Source: Gigaspora margarita (taxonomy: Eukaryota; Glomeromycota; Glomeromycetes; Diversisporales; Gigasporaceae). From it: a DNA stretch of 64,000 nucleotides. The stretch is taken from assembly GCA_009809945.1 (NCBI GenBank), contig WTPW01000854.1:109445-173444 (forward strand), read 5' to 3'. A program made the translations under genes and the position numbers. This document shows, piece after piece, positions 58,193-64,000 of the stretch. Within the stretch, counting starts at the first letter, position 1. Each line of letters starts with the position of its first letter. The notes below the pieces were generated by a model, which had not been told where the DNA came from, made no database searches, and was given only the letters and a program-made list of their open reading frames with translations.

Positions 58193-59532
58193 ATAGCTGC
58201 GCGACATGCGATGCCGCACAGGACCAGTACGATCATGTGCGACCAGTAACATTTAAAATATTACATAAAATAGTTTCCCAACATTGTTACGCTAAAACCA
58301 CGAATGGAGACACTAATAAAGATATGTTTAAATGTCTAAAAAAATCCTATTGCAGAACTTAATCACCATTTTGGTGACGCAGCCGATTTAGTTTGCATTT
58401 GAATTATCGTAATGTCTATAATAAGATTCTGTAAAAAATTTTTACGAAATTTATTCGCCATGGTTGTGTTACGAAAATTACAATCTTATAATACATGTAT
58501 TTTTACGTAGGTTTCAGTAATCGGATTTCATGTAATTCTCATCGTATTATACATAAAAACATCAGCTTTACAAAAATTTGATCAACATCATTGTATCATT
58601 TGACTTGATTAAATACGAATTGTAACCTCTAAATCGCCGAAAATTCGATCTCAGAAACCCATTGTTCAAAATACAAATTACATGAACTAAATTTACGCCT
58701 TTATGTAATTTTACATCCTTGCCAATTACATGTAGGTGTTAATATTGAGTTAGTTTACATTGAAATTATCGATGTTTTATCATGAGTTATTGAAATAATT
58801 TCGTTACAAACTTACTCGCTGTTCCAGCGACACATAGTATATAGGTAAGGTCGAGTTGGTTTGTATTTAATTATCAAGATTTTCATTATGAGTAACGATA
58901 AAACATTCTGCTATAGAATTTATTTGTTATTTCGGTGGCTGAATTATGTGGTTAAGGTCGAGTTGGTTTGCATTGGAATTACAGTATTATGATTCTACCA
59001 TGAGTTAGTATAAAGAATTCTGTTACAAAACTTGCCTGCTATTACATTAATACAGTATGGGGTTGAGTGAGTTTGCATTGAAATTATCATGAATTCTATG
59101 TGTGACTTCTATCGTGAACTACCATAAATAAATTCTATTACTGAACTTACTATTTGATCATAAGTGTTACCAATTAGTTTGATCACAAACATAGGGCATA
59201 ACAATAATGATAATTTTTGTCGGCTAATAGTAAAAAATATAAAAAAATTAAATGACATTAACTTCCAAACTATTAGACCTACGTGAATAAAATTATTTTC
59301 ATCGAATTTCTCTTAATATTCTCTTTTAAAGTAATGATACCCTTTTTTCATTTCATATAAATTAAAAATGAAAGATGTTTGTTAAATCCTAATTAGTGCT
59401 AAGAAAAAGCACTGTTAATTTAAAGAGAGCGCTAAGAAGAATTCGATAAATATAATTTTGTTTATATAGGTTAGCATTTCAAAAAAATAGCGAAAAAAAT
59501 ATTATTGTTCATCATACCCGGTATATGTTCAG
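58193..59532. other. Spacer, nothing coding recognised
   Basis: Loose repeats of GAGTTAGTTTGCATTGAAATTAT type recur from about 58740 to 59160 and again near 60330 and 60700. They suggest an old degenerate tandem family with units of very roughly 100 bp. Confidence 0.4.
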
Positions 59533-60265
59533 TAGAGTTGGGCAACGAAACGAAACCTATCTGAAATTAGTTTCGGTATAATAAGAAATATATTAATAAA
59601 TAAATAAATAAAAATACATAATATAAATAAATATTTTATATTATATATATTTGAGATAAAAAAACCTTAATTAAGGAAAAAATCCAAATATATTTAATAT
59701 AAACTTATCTAAAGCGGATTCATTATTTTGTAAAAATGATGCATTAAATGGGTCTTTTTGTAAATAAAATTCTCTAAATTAAGCCATAAATATATCACCT
59801 GATTCTTTTTTAGAATGATTATATTTTTAACTGTACTGCAATTAGGGTTTCTCAAACTCAAATAAAATTAAATCAAATCAAATCAAATCAAATTGCAGAA
59901 CCCTAACTGCAATATCTAAATTTTAATCATTTATTGCCAAATTTTAGCTTCTAAAGTTGCAATTCTTAAAAATTGAGTTTTTTAATTTCTAAGTAATACC
60001 AAAGGAAAATATAAAAACTTGAATATAACCTATATGTAAATATATATGTTTTCTCTTGGTGAAACTCAAATATTTACATACTAGCATGTTAGCATAATTT
60101 ATAATACCATATTTTATAAAAATTTAATCTTAAATAGTTTCAGGGTTTCAGATAAGGTTTTGGGATTCAGACAAGGTTTTGGAGCTTAGATAAGGTTTTG
60201 AAAGCTATAATTTGAAACCTGAAACTTTCAGATTTAGCAAAAAAAGGTTTCAGTACCCAACTCTA
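59533..60265. mobile_element. hAT-like non-autonomous element, 733 bp
   Basis: Ends TAGAGTTGGG and CCCAACTCTA, followed inward by CGAAACCT and AGGTTTCAG blocks. Flanks ATGTTCAG (59525-59532) and ATGTACAG (60266-60273) differ at one base. Internal repeats of AAGGTTTTGGG type. Confidence 0.78.
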
Positions 60266-60383
60266 ATGTACAGTATCTTGCCCTATTTTGATAATCAAAC
60301 TAATCAGTGATACCATAACATCATGTAAGTTAGTTTGCATTGTAAGTATCAATATTCTATATAATCAGTTTAAGATAGCATAT

Positions 60384-60636
60384 GGGGGAGCCCACAGCAA
60401 AAGGTGGCTTCGGGCTAACCAATCAGATTTTAAGATTTTATATAATAACTATCTAACTAGTCATTATTTTTGTAAAACCAATTTTTATTTATCAATAATC
60501 TTAATAAAAAAAATATATAAATTTAGCTTATTGTTTTAATACTACTATATAACTAATAATCATATACTAAGTTTAGTAATGATTTTCTCAAAATCATGTG
60601 ATTTTTCCGAAGCCACCTTTTGCTGTGGGACCTCCC
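60384..60636. mobile_element. MITE with CCCACAGCAAAAGGTGGCTT arms
   Basis: Arms GGGGGAGCCCACAGCAAAAG and the inverted right end are nearly identical over about 30 bp. ATAT borders both sides. The open frame 60288-60539 crosses it and is incidental. Confidence 0.7.
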
Positions 60637-61109
60637 ATATATCAGAATCATTGTAATTTCTATTAAGACTTACTTATTATTCTAGTAAACACAGTATTTG
60701 ATTGAGTTAATTGTATTAGAATTATTATAATATCTATAATAAAAAATTCTTCAAAACATAATCACTATTTTGATAAACACAATATATAATTAAAATAGAG
60801 TTAGTAAAGTAATAGCATCTATTTCTAGAAATTTTTTTTTACTACATATAAAGCTTTTTTAAAAATTAATATTTTTTTATATAATTTAAATATAAAATTT
60901 ATAATTAATTTATTATTTAAAAATATATAAATTAAATTATACTAATATATAAAAATTTTTTTATAAAATTTAATACCCTGTACTCTTATTGTGTAAATAC
61001 AATATAAATTATTTAAAAATTAAAAATTTTTTATTTAATTATTTTTATATTTTGTTTTTTCTTTTTTTACTATTTTTTATTAATTAGATGAGTATAATTT
61101 TAAGAAAAA

Positions 61110-61455
61110 ATTTATTAAAATTTCTAAAATTATTTACTAAGTAAATAGTTTTTGAAAAATTAGTAAAAGTTGTAGCTGCTATCAATATGGTTCTAATAAT
61201 AGTAAAAACATTAAATTTGGTTTAGTAGATCAAAGGTTATGAGTAATTTATATTTATAATTATAAAATTTCTTTATAAATTTATAAAAAAAATTTTATAT
61301 GATTACAAGAAATAAATTTTTTATAAATTTTGATCTACTAGACAAATTTAATATTTTTACTATTATTAGAACTGTATTGATAGCAGCTACAACTCATAAT
61401 AATTTTCTAAAAACTGTTTACTTAGTAAGTAATTTTAGAAATTTCAATTTTATAT
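61110..61455. repeat. Palindrome of about 345 bp
   Basis: Arms include AAAAGTTGTAGCTGCTATCA and TGATAGCAGCTACAACT, with AT-rich continuation to a centre near 61280. The frame 61299-61490 lies in one arm. Confidence 0.65.
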
Positions 61456-61829
61456 TTTTAAAAAATTGTTTTTTTTTATTTTGTATATAAATTACTAATA
61501 AATTTAATTTCTAAAAATAGGGGCATTCCACAAAATAGGTGCCATTATCTTATATATTGGAATTTTGAATTAAATTGTATTTGATTTTCACCAAACTTAC
61601 TATAAAAAATTCTGTTACTAAACTTACTATTCTAATAACTACAATATATGTAGTTGTGTTAAGGTGTTCTCAAGCACCTTAATCAATTTGTTAGGATGGT
61701 CTGAAAATAAATTTTTATTAGTAAAAAAAAATAGTTTATTGAATTATTTATATTGATTATTCTAATAAATAAAATATATAAGGAAAATTTATTATGCTAG
61801 AAAGATAACAGAACTACAATTAATTTTTA

Positions 61830-62372
61830 GTAAAATTAAAAAACATTTTATTATTTGACTTTTGACTTTTACATTCGACGAATAAAAATAAAATTTTTTA
61901 AAAAAATATATTCAACGAATGTAAGAATTAATAAAAAATATTCCAATTTGGAAAAAAATTTCAGAGTATATGCATTTAGATCTTCTGAACAAGTTTATTT
62001 AAGTGATTATAATCGATTTATTTAGTAGAATTTGGACTTCACTATGTAGCAACTACTTGCGATCACTAAAAACTAAATTTAATCCAAAATAAGCAAACTT
62101 CCAATTTTTTGCATAACAAAATATAGCTTACTTTCAGGAATCTATAGTAGTAAAATTTAGACTTTTATATATGATATTGTGATTATGTAAGAGTATTTTA
62201 CTAATAAAAAAATCTCAAAAATCTTCTAAAGAATGTGATAGTAATTATAGGCTATTTGTGATTATATAAAGGTATTTTATATATAAAAAAAATAGTTGTT
62301 AAAATTTGTGTGACTATATAGAGGTTGTGACTATAAAGGAGGTGATTGTAGAGGAGGAAGACAGTAGTTGCA
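61830..62372. repeat. Fragments of GCTACATAGTAAA and Tigger-type families
   Basis: 61830-62070 matches the unit nested in 40211-40789. 62165-62370 carries GTGATTATATAAAGG and GAGGTGATTGTAGAGGAGG motifs ending GACAGTA, like a Tigger right end. Confidence 0.5.
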
Positions 62373-62455
62373 ATTTATCAATTAATCAATTAATTGCAAC
62401 TAATTACTAATTAATTCTTTAATCAATTAGTTGCAACTAATCAATTAATTGATGA
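62373..62455. repeat. TTGCAACTAAT/ATTAATTGATT hairpin cluster
   Basis: Short alternating direct and inverted TTAGTTGCAACTAA units. Confidence 0.55.
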
Positions 62456-62909
62456 TCTGCCAGTCATCTAAAGAAAATGATCTACATGCATTAAATAAAA
62501 ATGACGCAGATTATATAGTGAAAATCTTAATATAGAAATGTAGAGATTTTTGCATACATATGTTATTAAAAAATTATATCTGATATTATAAAACTAAGTT
62601 GTTACTTCTTTTACTTATTCATATAATAAAAAACTTGATTGCTTGCTAAATTAGAAATCACTAAAGCCCTATATTAATTTAAAACTATTTAATTTAAAAT
62701 CCACCCAACTCACTATCATAGAGTGTATATACAAGACCCAGGGTCTGTTTATTTCACAATTTTTAAACCCCTTTAGTAAAACTCAGATTTAGTACACACT
62801 TGAAATTATTTCTAAAAAAAAATTTTAAACTATATACTTTATATTTATAATAGACAGTCTAGCTAATTGAAAAAAACCCACATTCTATTAATGCAGATTC
62901 TGTGACTAA

Positions 62910-63121
62910 ATCAGAGTTGAAAAGGATGAAAAGAAAGCAGTTGAATATTGTAAAAATTTTGTGGAAATGGTAGTCCTAAAGGAACATTGAATGTTGGATA
63001 TTGCTATAATAGAGGAATCGGTGTTGAAATAGATGAAAAAAAGGCATTTGAATATTATAAAAAATCTGCAAAGATGGGTATTGCTGAGGGAACAATGCTA
63101 TTGGAAATTGCTAAAGAGTAG
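62910..63121 (+). pseudogene. Sel1-like repeat fragment, frameshifted
   Basis: Frame one reads VEKDEKKAVEYCKN then FVEMVVLK before a TGA. After a shift the next frame gives GYCYNRGIGVEIDEKKAFEY, YKKSAKMGIAEGTMLLEIAK and a TAG at 63119-63121. The GxG..EKKAxEYYKKSA pattern is the Sel1-like repeat, a scaffold motif expanded in arbuscular mycorrhizal fungi, often attached to kinases. Only about two units remain, with no start codon. Confidence 0.8.
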
Positions 63122-63344
63122 GAATTTGTATTGCTATACAGTACTACTGTACTAAATTCCTCTAGTTAAGAACCAACCACCTGCATTTACAATATTTCAC
63201 ATATGTTATGTAATTAGAATTTTTAGCTAGGTATATAGTTTCAAATATTGTAAGCTAAAAGTCTTAAATTTATATTGCATTTATATTATATAATTCTAAA
63301 GTTTTTTTATTTATTAATGGTTTGATATTATAATTCTGATTCTA

Positions 63345-63745
63345 TTTAAAAAAATTACTTTTACTAGAATTTTTTTTAAAAAAAAACCTTCACCATAATA
63401 GTTCTGACCCAATTGACAAGAATTTTTTTAAAAAAATAATTGTCATAATAGATCTAATTCAACCTACTAGAATTTTTTTTAAAAAAAGTTACTTTCGCTA
63501 GCTTAGCTGACTAGAATTTTAAAAAAAAACACTATTGTTGTAATAGATCTGGCCCAATCTACTAGAATAAAAAAGTTACCTTTACTATAAAAATTCTGCC
63601 CAAATAACTAGAATTTTTTTAAAAAAAACTCACTATCATCGTAATAGTTCTAGCCCATCCTATTAGAATTTTTTAAAAAAAGTCATCTTCACTAAATAGT
63701 TCTGGCCTAACCTATTAGAATTTTTTAAAAAAACTCACCTTTGTT
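63345..63745 (+). repeat. Tandem array of about seven TAGAATTTTTTTAAAAAAA units
   Basis: Units of roughly 50-60 bp alternate an ACTAGAATTTTTTTAAAAAA block with a CATAATAGTTCTGGCCCAA block; the spacing is irregular. Confidence 0.75.
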
Positions 63746-63749
63746 GTAC

Positions 63750-64000
63750 ATCAGAAAATTTTATATATAGATATTAATCGATATATAACACTTAATCGTT
63801 TTATATCAATTATAAAATATTGTTATATAGAATAAAAATCGATATATATCTAAATCGATATATATCATTTTCTATATTAAATCGTTATATATCTATAAAT
63901 TGATTATAATCAGAATTATTTGAAACGATATGTAACGATTAACAGATCTTTAATGATTACATAATGATTTGACCGTCACCGGGTAAAAAAAAAAAAAAAA
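63750..64000. repeat. ATCGATATATAT-rich tract ending in an A run at the window edge
   Basis: Imperfect ATCGATATATAT/AATCGTTATATAT units are followed by ACCGTCACCGGGT and 16 A. The A run could be the tail of a retroposon, but the window ends there. Confidence 0.45.

Noticed and set aside
58028..58252. Cys/Gly-repeat protein or His/Tyr-repeat protein
   Set aside because: Both frames are translations of a CATTACACCC minisatellite.

Overview
The window is a very AT-rich (roughly 75% A+T by eye) piece of a eukaryotic nuclear genome, almost certainly fungal. It has short GT-AG introns, a Syt1/Sec74-type Arf exchange-factor gene, a class I/II-type chitin synthase copy, and relics of a tyrosine-kinase-like kinase, a Sel1 repeat protein, an F-box/LRR-type protein and a Cys-rich transposon-type protein. 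This mix, together with dense small transposons carrying TTAGGG-like blocks, fits an arbuscular mycorrhizal fungus (Glomeromycotina, Rhizophagus-like). The taxon is an inference. A 414-base N gap lies at 37876-38289.

Only one gene looks intact: an eight-exon minus-strand gene at 46272-50310 encoding a 1078-residue Sec7 + PH protein. The second large gene, at 3694-6976 minus, is a chitin synthase paralogue whose exon structure is still readable. It has lost its catalytic motifs, carries one Trp-to-stop change and a 57-bp in-frame duplication, and holds a 1.1-kb hAT-like element in an intron. Smaller gene relics lie at 7863-8430 (LRR), 33640-34240 (protein kinase), 55099-55388 (Cys-rich knuckle) and 62910-63121 (Sel1).

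The rest is mostly non-autonomous transposons, many nested. Terminal inverted repeats plus target-site duplications (TSDs) sort them into: hAT-like (8-bp TSD), Mutator-like (9-bp), PIF/Harbinger-like (TAA), pogo/Tigger-like (TA), and a foldback family with ends carrying GGACATGTCC. There are also two poly(A) retroposons; one is about 1.18 kb long with a tRNA-like head (A and B boxes) and a 14-bp TSD. Layout: 1-3.7 kb Mutator-like and hAT-like MITEs; 3.7-7 kb chitin synthase; 7-9.4 kb LRR relic and retroposon; 10-12.7 kb nested palindromes; 13-32 kb AT-rich DNA with many MITEs; 33.6-34.2 kb kinase relic; 35.4-41.5 kb nested elements and the gap; 42-46 kb repeats; 46.3-50.3 kb Sec7 gene; 51-64 kb repeats, minisatellites and small relics.

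The genes do not form a pathway together. All assignments were made by eye from translated motifs and repeat ends, without database searches.
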